Shown here: in pieces, positions 26,670 to 33,878 of the stretch
How positions within the stretch are numbered: the first letter of the stretch is position 1
Layout: every line of letters starts with the position of its first letter
Assembly (NCBI RefSeq): GCF_022751215.1
Contig: NZ_JAICDG010000001.1
Span: 186,001-250,000, forward strand
Direction: 5' to 3'
DNA length: 64,000 nt
Origin: Actinomadura terrae
GTDB lineage: Bacteria; Actinomycetota; Actinomycetes; Streptosporangiales; Streptosporangiaceae
Translations under genes and position numbers: made by a program
Notes under the pieces: generated by a model
What the model was told of the DNA's origin: nothing
The model's database searches: none
What the model saw: the letters and a program-made list of their open reading frames with translations, nothing else

Positions 26670-27847
26670 AGTGCCTCCTATAAATGGTGACCGCCTCCCG
26701 ACCCTCCGGGAGCCGAATTACCAGCCGTCCGTCCGCCTGCCTGTTCGTCCACCTGCTCGCCCCGTCGCCGCACCGGCCTCGCGAGGCTCCGTCCTGCGGA
26801 GACGGCCCACAGCACCGGGCCCTCGACCACATCCCTCCGGCGGCCAGTCGCAGCCCTGTCGATTGACCGCCGCAGGTGGGCTCCGGTTGGCTTCTCCGCC
26901 CCATCGCCGAGGCCCCGGCGGAGCAGCCGCCCCGACGCGTCGCGGAGTGACCTCGCGGCCATTCCGAAGGACCGTCGACCGCCCGTGCATCGCCCACAGG
27001 ACGCACCGTCCGACCGCGCCCACCCTTCCGAGGAGCGATGACCGAGCATGTCGCCGGTTTCTCTGGTTTGTTGTTGGCCTTGCGGTGTATCTGGGCCCGA
27101 GCCACCACTGGTCTCGCGGTGCTGGACGGTGAGTCTCGCGGACGCTGTCCTGGTTGCGGCTGGCTCCAGCGCTCAATGGCGTGGGAATCGGCAGGACGTA
27201 GCGCTGGTGGACCGTTGCGTCGCGACGTTGGGGCGCGCCAGAGATCGTCATATGTCGGAGTTGTGGTGGGCAACGGCATCCCGGGACCGCTGCGGTACGG
27301 GTAACGAGCGCCGCTGGGTGCGGAGCATCGCCTGATCGGACGTCGCCACCGGCGGCTGCTGGGCGGGTTTCTGCTGATCAGAAGCCACGTGGCGACACTC
27401 CTTGCCCGGGATGCGGACGAGATGAACCCGAACGGCCACGGATGGTAATGAACGGCCCTGCTGTTTGCCAAGTCGGCGTCGGCGAGGCCCGGAACCGCGG
27501 ACGCGCCGGAAGGCCGTGCACCGTCCACGGCCAATGAGCTGACCACCATTCCGTCCCCAACCGAGACAGAGCCAGCCGCCCTCCGATGCTCGGCGCAGTA
27601 GCACCGTCTCGTGCCTGCAAATGGGTGCGGCCACGCTGATCCCGCTCAGCCTCGACGGTGTCGACTAGTCCCGTCCCCGCGGACACTCTCACCCCGAAAG
27701 GTCCCAGACCGGCGGTGTCAGCGGGCGACGCCTGACAGGGAGGGTGTTCTCCGGTGCCGAGCCACACACCTCAACACACGCCCCTACTCGGGGGCTCGTC
27801 ACCAACCACGCGATGCGGAGATCGGAAGCTGGAGGTAGAAGACGGGG
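26670..27847. other. Gene-free interval between mscL and the MarR pair
   Basis: About 1.18 kb in which overlapping ORFs exist on both strands, but none has coherent codon bias, a ribosome site or a recognisable domain. It looks like degraded or non-coding DNA and starts a longer inserted tract that continues to the SAF gene. Confidence 0.5.
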
Positions 27848-28345
27848 TCAGGGTGCCGAAGAGGGCTGCTGCGTGTGGTGGTCCAGCAGACGGCTGAGGG
27901 TTCGCACGAACTGGTCGCGTTCGGCGGGGAGCAGCGGGGCGAGCAACTCTTCGTGGAGGTCGTCCAGCACCTTGTCGAGGCGGCGCAGGTGTCGGCGGCC
28001 CGGCGCGGTGATCGTGATGACGTTGCGGCGGCGGTCGCCGGGATCGGGTGTCCGCTCGACGAAGCCGCGCTCCGCCAGTTCGTTGAGTACGCCGACCATG
28101 TCGCTGCGGTAGATGCCGGTGTGCCGGCTCAACATCGCCTGGCTGCCCGGGCCGTACTCCTCCAACGAGGCGAGGACGGCGTAGTGCCACTTGCGGGCGT
28201 CGACCTGGGCCAGTCCGTCGGTGATCAGCCGATCTGACCGCGTGGACAGCTGGGAGAGCAGGCGGCTGGCCCGTCGCCGCAGCCTGTCCGGCAGCTCGAT
28301 CACGCTGGCGGCAGGCATGTCCGCGGCTTCGGCTCTGCTGGGCAT
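27848..28345 (-). CDS. MarR-family transcriptional regulator
   Basis: A 165-residue winged-helix regulator. The recognition-helix region SQAMLSRHTGIYRSDMVGVL and the beta-wing with DRR (RTPDPGDRRRNVITITAPG) are classic MarR, followed by a dimerisation helix. An alternative start is the ATG ten codons in (MPAASV). It diverges from a second MarR-like gene across a 107-nt gap holding four copies of a half-site, so it very likely represses itself and the neighbour. Ligand unknown. Confidence 0.88.
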   Translation of the reverse strand: MPSRAEAADMPAASVIELPDRLRRRASRLLSQLSTRSDRLITDGLAQVDARKWHYAVLASLEEYGPGSQAMLSRHTGIYRSDMVGVLNELAERGFVERTPDPGDRRRNVITITAPGRRHLRRLDKVLDDLHEELLAPLLPAERDQFVRTLSRLLDHHTQQPSSAP

Positions 28346-28367
28346 GGCGCCGATCCTACTCCTATTG

Positions 28368-28431
28368 CGTTAGTGGGACTAACGATGTAACTTCGTTCGT
28401 GGCACAAACGTTAGTCAAATAAACGTTAGTC
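28368..28431. promoter_or_regulatory. Operator cluster shared by the two MarR genes
   Basis: A perfect inverted repeat cgttagt-ggg-actaacg (28368-28384) is followed by two identical 11-nt direct repeats aaacgttagtc (28406-28416 and 28421-28431). So the half-site cgttagt or its complement occurs four times in 64 nt. This is ordinary architecture for an autoregulated MarR promoter and is the strongest regulatory signature in the window. Confidence 0.78.
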
Positions 28432-28452
28432 CTCTGAACAGATGGAGACGTT

Positions 28453-28893
28453 GTGACGACCACACCCCAGACCTTCGGTACCGCGCTCATCGGCCAGACC
28501 GAGAAGGCGCTGAACGCGATCCTGGAGCGGCAGCTCGCAGGAACCGGCATCACCGAGCCCCAGTGGGTGACCCTCACACTGACCGTGGTCGGTGGCGGGA
28601 CCCTCGACCGGGCCGAGCTCACCCGCCGGGTGAGCGGCGCCATCCAGGTCGGCCGGGCGTCGGTGGAGGAACGCATCACGGAGCTGACCGCCGCAGGACT
28701 CCTACAGGCCGACAACGATGGCCGCGTCCAGGTCACCGACGAAGGACAGGCGCGTTGGACGCGGGTCCGCGCCACGATCGAACCAATCACCCAAACCCTG
28801 TGGGGCGACCTGCCGGCCGAGGACCTGGCCGCCGCGGGCCGCGTCCTGAGCATCGTCCTGGACAGGGCGAAAGCGGTGCTCGCCACCCCCTGA
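28453..28893 (+). CDS. MarR-like winged-helix protein
   Basis: A 146-residue protein with MarR layout: N-terminal helix (ALIGQTEKALNAILERQLAG), a helix-turn-helix (DRAELTRRVSGAIQVGRASV), a short wing (DNDGRVQVTDEGQAR) and a C-terminal dimer helix. The wing is shorter than in canonical MarR and lacks the usual DxRxxxL, so it may bind a different site or act as an effector sensor. GTG start with GGAG upstream. It is first of a two-gene unit with the SnoaL-like gene. Confidence 0.75.
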   Translation: MTTTPQTFGTALIGQTEKALNAILERQLAGTGITEPQWVTLTLTVVGGGTLDRAELTRRVSGAIQVGRASVEERITELTAAGLLQADNDGRVQVTDEGQARWTRVRATIEPITQTLWGDLPAEDLAAAGRVLSIVLDRAKAVLATP

Positions 28894-28956
28894 GCCCCTG
28901 CCCTTCAAGGCTCGGCACCTGACACGAAGACTCACCTCCGCACGAAGGACGGCATC

Positions 28957-29370
28957 ATGCCCGCAGACACTCGGATCGCCGACCGCATCGAGATCGCCGA
29001 CCTGGTCACACGCTTCGCGCTCCTGCTGGACGAGAAGCGGTGGGAGGACGCGGCCACGGTCTTCGCAGAAGATGTGACGGTGCACTCCCCGCGCGGGGGC
29101 GAACTCCGCGGCATCGACCAGGTCATCGACTTCATGCGGCGGGGCGAGGTCGAGGGGGAGCGCACCCAGCACACGACCACTGACCTCCTGGTGGACGTAG
29201 GGGGCGACCAGGCGTCCGCCTCGGCGAACTCGACCGTGTACTACTACCACGACGGCGAGGCACCCCACTTCACCGGCGGCCTGCGACAGCACCTCACCGC
29301 AACCCGAACGCCAGACGGCTGGCGCCTCCGCGAGGTGAGCATCAAGCCCGCCTGGACCCGCGAAAACTAA
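28957..29370 (+). CDS. SnoaL-like / NTF2-fold protein
   Basis: A 137-residue NTF2-fold protein: helix with DRIEIADLVTRFALLLDEKR, then AATVFAEDVTVHSPRGG, IDQVIDFMRRGE and terminal strands (DGWRLREVSIKPAWTREN). The Asp/Tyr/His positions are those of SnoaL_4-type isomerase/hydratase-like proteins, but no substrate can be named. It is probably the functional output of the MarR-controlled unit. GAAGGA precedes the ATG. Confidence 0.8.
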   Translation: MPADTRIADRIEIADLVTRFALLLDEKRWEDAATVFAEDVTVHSPRGGELRGIDQVIDFMRRGEVEGERTQHTTTDLLVDVGGDQASASANSTVYYYHDGEAPHFTGGLRQHLTATRTPDGWRLREVSIKPAWTREN

Positions 29371-29934
29371 CCCCCGCCCAAGAGCACGCCATCCCCCAGG
29401 CGCCGCAGACGACCGTCCAGCCAACCCTCGAATAGAGCGGCCCGCGCCCCACCGCCAAACATGACCAAGTACCAAACGGCGCCCAGGCGCACGAGCGGCC
29501 AGTGGCGCGCTGTCGTTCGAGTGCGACCGGGCGGTGTGGTTCGCGGTGCGTTGCGGGCCGAGGTTGCCCTGCGGTCGGCGGCGCGCTGCGGTCGACGGTG
29601 TCCCGCAGTTCGCGGCGTGGTGTATTGCGGCGTGTTGCGGTCCATGGTGCGGCGCGACCTGGGTGGGTGCAGCCTGTGGTTTGCGGTGGGGGTGCGGTCG
29701 CGGTGCGGTGCGTCCGCAGTGGGATCAGGCCGCGCTGTGGTTCGCGGCGGTGGCGCGCCGCGTTCGCAGAGTGGTGTGGTTCGCAGGCGGTCTGGTTCGC
29801 GGTGCCCTGCGGTTCGCAGTGCAGTGCGGTCCGCGGCGGGGGTGCGGTGCGTTCACGTGGCGGTGCGGTCGGTGGCGCCCTGCGGTCGGCGGTATGGTTC
29901 GGGACGCATTGCGCTCCCTGACGCGCTGCGGTCT

Positions 29935-30007
29935 TAACGCAGTTGGTCTGCGAGCCGCGATCCTGACGCCTGCCTGGCGTCGCTTTTCGCTCTGTTGACG
30001 GCTCAGG
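29935..30007. repeat. Array block A, copy 1
   Basis: A 73-nt conserved block beginning taacgcagttggtctgcgag. It contains the hairpin gacgcc-tgcct-ggcgtc. It differs from copy 2 at three positions only. Confidence 0.75.
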
Positions 30008-30226
30008 TGGGTGGTGTCGGGGGGCGCCTGTGGTGCCCGATGGCCGGGGGCGGATCCGGCCGCGTCCCGGACGGGCGGTCGGGTGTTCGACGCGGGTTCC
30101 AACCAAGCTGAGGCTTCCCTCTGTCCTATCGACTGTGGGTGCGCCTCGGGTGCTGGCCCGGTGGTTGCGCTTGTGGGTCCCGAGCTGGAAGCCGCCGACT
30201 GCGACGTGGTGCGGAGGTTTGCGGCG
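30008..30226. repeat. Array block B, copy 1
   Basis: 219 nt, nearly identical in its right two thirds to 31036-31252, including ggttccaaccaagctgaggc. The left 50 nt are more variable. Confidence 0.75.
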
Positions 30227-30647
30227 TGGTGTGTCGCGGCGCGCTGCGGTCCATGGTGCGGCGCAGTGTGACCTGCGGTGCGCAGGGGCACAGCCTGTGG
30301 TTGTGTGTGGTTTGCGATGAGGTGGGGGGGCGGTTCGCCGTGCGGTGCGTCCGCCGCGCGCTCAGCGCCACGCTGCGGTTCGCGGCAGTGGCGCACTGCG
30401 TTCGCGGAGTGGTGCGGTTCGCAGGCGGTGTGCTCGCAGTGCCATGCGGTTGTGGGTGTCCTGCGGTTGGTGGCGTGCTGTGGTCGATGGTGCCCTGCGG
30501 TTCGCGTGTGGTGTGGTTCGTGGCGCGGTGCGGTGCGGTTCGCAGTGCGGTGGGGGTGCGGTGCGTCCACGTTGCGGTGCGGTCGGTGGGGCCCTGCGGG
30601 CGGCGGTGCGGTTCGCGGCGCATAGCGCTCCCCGGCACGTACGGGTC

Positions 30648-30720
30648 TAACGCAGTTGGTCTGCGAGCCGCGATCCTGACGCCTGCCTGGCGTCGCTTTT
30701 CGCTCTGCTGACGGTTCGGG
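30648..30720. repeat. Array block A, copy 2
   Basis: 73 nt, 70 identical to copy 1. Block B is missing after it; the next C segment starts directly. Confidence 0.75.
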
Positions 30721-30963
30721 TGGGGGGTGGGGCCGACTGCGGTTCGCAGCGCGCCGTGGTTCGCGGTGCCTTGCTGTTGGCGGCGCGCTGCGGTCGATGG
30801 TCCTACGGTTCGCGGCCTGGGGCGGTTCGTGGCGTGCCGCGGTGCGGCGTGGTGTGTCGCGGTGCGGTCCGCGGTGGGGTGCGGGTGCGTCCATGTGGCG
30901 GTGTGGTCGGTGGGCGGTTCGCGGTGTGGTTCGCGACGCATAGCGCTGCCGCGCAGCGGTCCT

Positions 30964-31035
30964 AACGCAGTCGGTCTGCGAGCTGCGATTCCGATGCCCG
31001 CCTGGCATCGCAGCTCGCTCTGCTGACAGCTCAGG
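30964..31035. repeat. Array block A, copy 3, with 12-bp perfect stem
   Basis: More diverged than copies 1 and 2. The inner stem is kept by paired changes (gacgcc/ggcgtc becomes gatgcc/ggcatc). The flanks extend to a perfect gcgagctgcgat/atcgcagctcgc 12-bp stem. This supports selection for a fold rather than sequence. Confidence 0.72.
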
Positions 31036-31252
31036 GGGGTGGTGTCGGGGTCGGTCGTGGTTCCTGCTGGCCGGGGGCGGGTCCGGTCGCGTCCCGGACG
31101 GGCGGTCGGGTGTTCGACGCGGTTCCAACCAAGCTGAGGCTTCCCTCTGTCCTTTCGACTGTGGGTGCGTCCTCGGGTGCTGGCCCGTGGTTGCGCTTGT
31201 GGGTCCCGAGTTGGAAGTCGCCGACTGCGACGTGGTGCGGAGGTTTGCGGCG
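31036..31252. repeat. Array block B, copy 2 (after A copy 3)
   Basis: 217 nt, closely matching 30008-30226. After it the repeat pattern ends. Confidence 0.75.
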
Positions 31253-31980
31253 CACAGTGATTCGGCGCGTCGGTCTGCGGTGCAGTCTGGTCTAGCGCTG
31301 TGGTCCGTAGGGCTGTGGTCGCTAGCGCGGTGTGGTTCGCAGTACGGGGCCGGGGCATCGCTGAGTGCGATCTCCAGCATCCAGAGGACGAAGCCCGGTA
31401 CGTCCAGCACGGCGAGCTGGCTATCAAGGTACTGATCGACGCGGGGTACAGGAGTTGGGCCAGTTGTCGTCGTCCACATGTTCTGACGCTTCTGGCGGGT
31501 GTGGTTACCTGCGCGGCCCGCTTGTGGGAGTTCGACCTGCGCACCGGCGCGAGCTTCAACCCCGAGGGTTGTGGGGTGTACGCCTCCGGCGGGGTTACGG
31601 CCTGCGTCTCGGCGCCCTGCTCGCCGCCCGTTGGACCGGCGCTCATGGAGTACGCGGCCCCTGCCGGGGGAGCGGGCCCCGGGGTGGCGCGCTTGGCGTA
31701 TTGCGCGTCCGTTGGCGGATGCAGTTCGTGCAGCAGATGTAGGACGCGAGGGCGGCCCTGGAATCGCTTGGGGCCTGGGGAGGGAGGCGGAGCGAGCCTA
31801 AGCCTTTTACCTGCATGAACGGCGGGGGTGAGGTTTGGGTTTGTCGCGGATTGGTTGATGCCGTTCTGTCTGCGTCGCTTGCTGACTCGGATTCCGCCGT
31901 TCCCCGCGAGGTCTCTCGAACGGGTGCGCTGGTGGGTGTCGCTGGCTTGGGTGGGGGGTTGGTTCTGGTTGGCCTCCTTG
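31253..31980. other. Gene-free interval between repeat array and SAF gene
   Basis: About 730 nt. Short ORFs on both strands overlap with no consistent codon bias; a leftward reading around 31336-31479 (DQYLDSQLAVLDVPGFVLW) looks protein-like but runs straight into repeat sequence. I cannot support a gene. Confidence 0.45.
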
Positions 31981-32910
31981 CTACTGGCCTCCAGTGATCG
32001 TTATGGAGAGCGGGCCTCCGGCTCCCGCCAGGGCTGCTGCTTGGGTGCGGTCGGTCGCGACGACTATGAGTGCTCCTTCTTGACCTCCTTCCTTGTCCGG
32101 CGGGGGGACAGCCACCACCGGGACGTCCGACACCACGAGGCGGGCGTCTCCCCAGCCGCTTGGACCGCCTGTGAGGAGAGAGGCTGTTGGACTGGCAGGA
32201 AGGACGTGGCCGGGGAAGCTTTTGGCCTCCGATGGTGGTAGCGCTGCGGTCTGTGTTGGTGAGCTTTTTGTCTGGTGGCTGGTCGTGAGGTGTGTGGAGG
32301 CGCGGGCGGTGGAGGCTTGGGGTGCGGGTGGGAGGGGGTGGTGGGTCGGCGGGTGGTCGCTGGGGCCTGTGAGGGCGTTGGAGATTTGGTGTGTGGTGGC
32401 GGGGTGGTTTTGGGTGGTGGGGGTGAGGGTGGGGTTGTTGTCGGTGTGGGGGTGGCGGTGGTGGGTGGTTCGTGGGGTTGTTGGGTCGGGGGGTGGGGTG
32501 GTTTGAAGGGTCAGGATGTCGATGCGGGTGCCTGGGTGGAGTAGGTGGACGGACGCGGCGTCGGCGATGCGGACGGGGGTCGCGACCGTGCCGGGGGCGT
32601 GGCCTTCGAGGAGGGAGGCGCCGATCAGGCGGGCGTCGGTGAGGGGCTCGCCGCGGCGCATGGGGGCGGCCAGGACGCGGCCGGTGGCGCCCGTGTGGAG
32701 GGCGCCGGACGGGACGGCGGCGGGCGGCAGGGCCAAGGCGCGGAGGTCGGACGGGCGCAGGGTGGTTCCGGACGGGAGGTCGCGGGCCGCTCCCAGGACG
32801 TGGACGGACGGTGGTGGGCCCGGGCGGAGGGCCATGAGGGCGGTGCCGGCGGCGGCTGCGGCGAGCAGTGCCGCCAGGGGCCGCCGCAGGCGGGTTAAGC
32901 GGGTGTTCAC
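31981..32910 (-). CDS. SAF-domain (CpaB/FlgA-like) secreted protein with His/Thr/Pro-rich insertion
   Basis: A 309-residue protein. An N-terminal basic/TM segment (about 5-30) is followed by a SAF domain (about 35-125; VHVLGAARDLPSGTTLRPSD, then MRRGEPLTDARLIG). Residues about 137-250 are low complexity, dominated by His, Thr, Pro and Asn, unlike the alanine-rich flanks. The C-terminal strand segment resumes at DARLVVSDVPVVAV. CpaB-type proteins work in pilus or envelope assembly. The GTG at 32910 overlaps the mtnP stop (GTGA), so the two are coupled. Confidence 0.8.
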   Translation of the reverse strand: MNTRLTRLRRPLAALLAAAAAGTALMALRPGPPPSVHVLGAARDLPSGTTLRPSDLRALALPPAAVPSGALHTGATGRVLAAPMRRGEPLTDARLIGASLLEGHAPGTVATPVRIADAASVHLLHPGTRIDILTLQTTPPPDPTTPRTTHHRHPHTDNNPTLTPTTQNHPATTHQISNALTGPSDHPPTHHPLPPAPQASTARASTHLTTSHQTKSSPTQTAALPPSEAKSFPGHVLPASPTASLLTGGPSGWGDARLVVSDVPVVAVPPPDKEGGQEGALIVVATDRTQAAALAGAGGPLSITITGGQ

Positions 32911-33734
32911 GGCAGTTCCAGAGGGAGCTTCATGCCGTCCAGGGCGTTGGGGCAGGGGCAGCCGCGTTCGGTGGGCAGGGCCTTGACCACGTCCGCCACG
33001 AGGGTGCGGAGGCGGTCGATGTTCTCGCCGAAGACGCGGAGGACCTCCTCCATCGTGACGCCGTCGCCCTCCTCGATTCCGGCGTCGAGGTCGGTGACGA
33101 GGCAGAGGGGGGTGTAGCAGAGCGCCAGCTCGCGGGCGAGGACGGCCTCCGGGTGGCCGGTCATGCCGACCAGCGTCCAGCCCTGGGCGGCGAACCACTG
33201 GGACTCGGCGCGGGTGGAGAAGCGGGGGCCCTCGATGACGACCAGCGTGCCGCCCTCGACCGGGCGCCAGCCTGCGGCCTTCGCGGAGTCGGCGGCGGCG
33301 CGGCGGCCCGCCGGGCAGTACGGGTCGGAGAACGACACGTGGACCGCGCCGCCCTCGTCGTAGAAGGTCTGGGGGCGGCCATGGGTGCGGTCGGCGAGCT
33401 GGTCGGGGACGGCCAGCGTGCCGGGGCCGTACTCGGGGGTGAGTGAGCCGACGGCGCTCGGCGCGAGGACCTGGCGGACGCCCAGGGAGCGCAGCGCCCA
33501 CAGGTTGGCGCGGTAGGGGATCTTGTGCGGTGGATAGCGGTGGTCGCGGCCGTGGCGGGGGACGAAGGCGACGCGCCGGCCGGCGAGGTCACCGATCGCG
33601 ATCGGGTCGCTCGGCGCGCCGTAGGGGGTCTCGACCTGCACCTCCTCGATGTCGTCGAGGAAGGAGTAGAAACCGGACCCGCCGATGACCCCGATGTCGG
33701 CGGCGGACTCTGCGTCTTCTCGCGAAATGGACAT
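32907..33734 (-). CDS. mtnP: S-methyl-5'-thioadenosine phosphorylase
   Basis: A 275-residue PNP/MTAP family enzyme. The phosphate-binding GVIGGSGFY is at about 15-23; FVPRHGRDHRYPPHKIPYRA, IEGPRFSTRAES and GMTGHPEAVLARELALCY are family signatures. It cleaves MTA, a polyamine/AHL by-product, to adenine and methylthioribose-1-phosphate for methionine salvage. Canonical length. Coupled with the SAF gene through a GTGA overlap, an arrangement retained in several actinomycetes. Confidence 0.92.
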   Translation of the reverse strand: MSISREDAESAADIGVIGGSGFYSFLDDIEEVQVETPYGAPSDPIAIGDLAGRRVAFVPRHGRDHRYPPHKIPYRANLWALRSLGVRQVLAPSAVGSLTPEYGPGTLAVPDQLADRTHGRPQTFYDEGGAVHVSFSDPYCPAGRRAAADSAKAAGWRPVEGGTLVVIEGPRFSTRAESQWFAAQGWTLVGMTGHPEAVLARELALCYTPLCLVTDLDAGIEEGDGVTMEEVLRVFGENIDRLRTLVADVVKALPTERGCPCPNALDGMKLPLELP

Positions 33735-33829
33735 GACGCGACACTAACCAGCCGCCTTCACCGCCCGACAGCCCCGCCGCCGATTGTGGATAACTCTCGT
33801 CCGGCGGCGCGGCCGGTGCCCGAGATCGC

Positions 33830-33861
33830 GGAGGGGCCCAGCCATGCGGCTGGGCCCCTCC
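33830..33861. terminator. Terminator hairpin at the end of the MMPL gene
   Basis: Arms ggaggggcccagcc (33830-33843) and ggctgggcccctcc (33848-33861) pair perfectly over 14 bp around the tetraloop atgc. It lies 18 nt past the MMPL stop on that gene's downstream side. Confidence 0.85.
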
Positions 33862-33878
33862 GGTCTGGTTTTCCGTCG

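Larger units (their letters stand above)
29500..31252. repeat. Array of long GC-rich repeats (C-A-B units)
   Basis: Three tandem, partly deleted copies of a roughly 700-nt unit. Each has a C segment of degenerate ggttcgc-type motifs (C1 about 29500-29934, C2 30227-30647, C3 30721-30963). Next comes a conserved 72-73-nt A block, then, in copies 1 and 3, a conserved ~218-nt B block. The middle unit lacks B. Open frames exist in all three frames of each strand but shift between copies, so coding is unlikely. It sits in the tract separating mscL from the SAF gene. Function unknown. Confidence 0.75.

Noticed and set aside
26670..27847. Several 60-340-codon ORFs between mscL and the MarR gene
   Set aside because: Overlapping frames on both strands, no codon-position bias, no family and no ribosome sites.
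29725..31646. Leftward 500-580-codon frames across the repeat array as a repetitive protein gene
   Set aside because: Repeat copies are read in different frames, composition is noise-like (Arg/His/Thr/Pro), and no start signal is convincing.
33784..33794. Perfect DnaA-box-like sequence tgtggataa
   Set aside because: A single box with no cluster, AT-rich region or dnaA/dnaN neighbours; not an origin.
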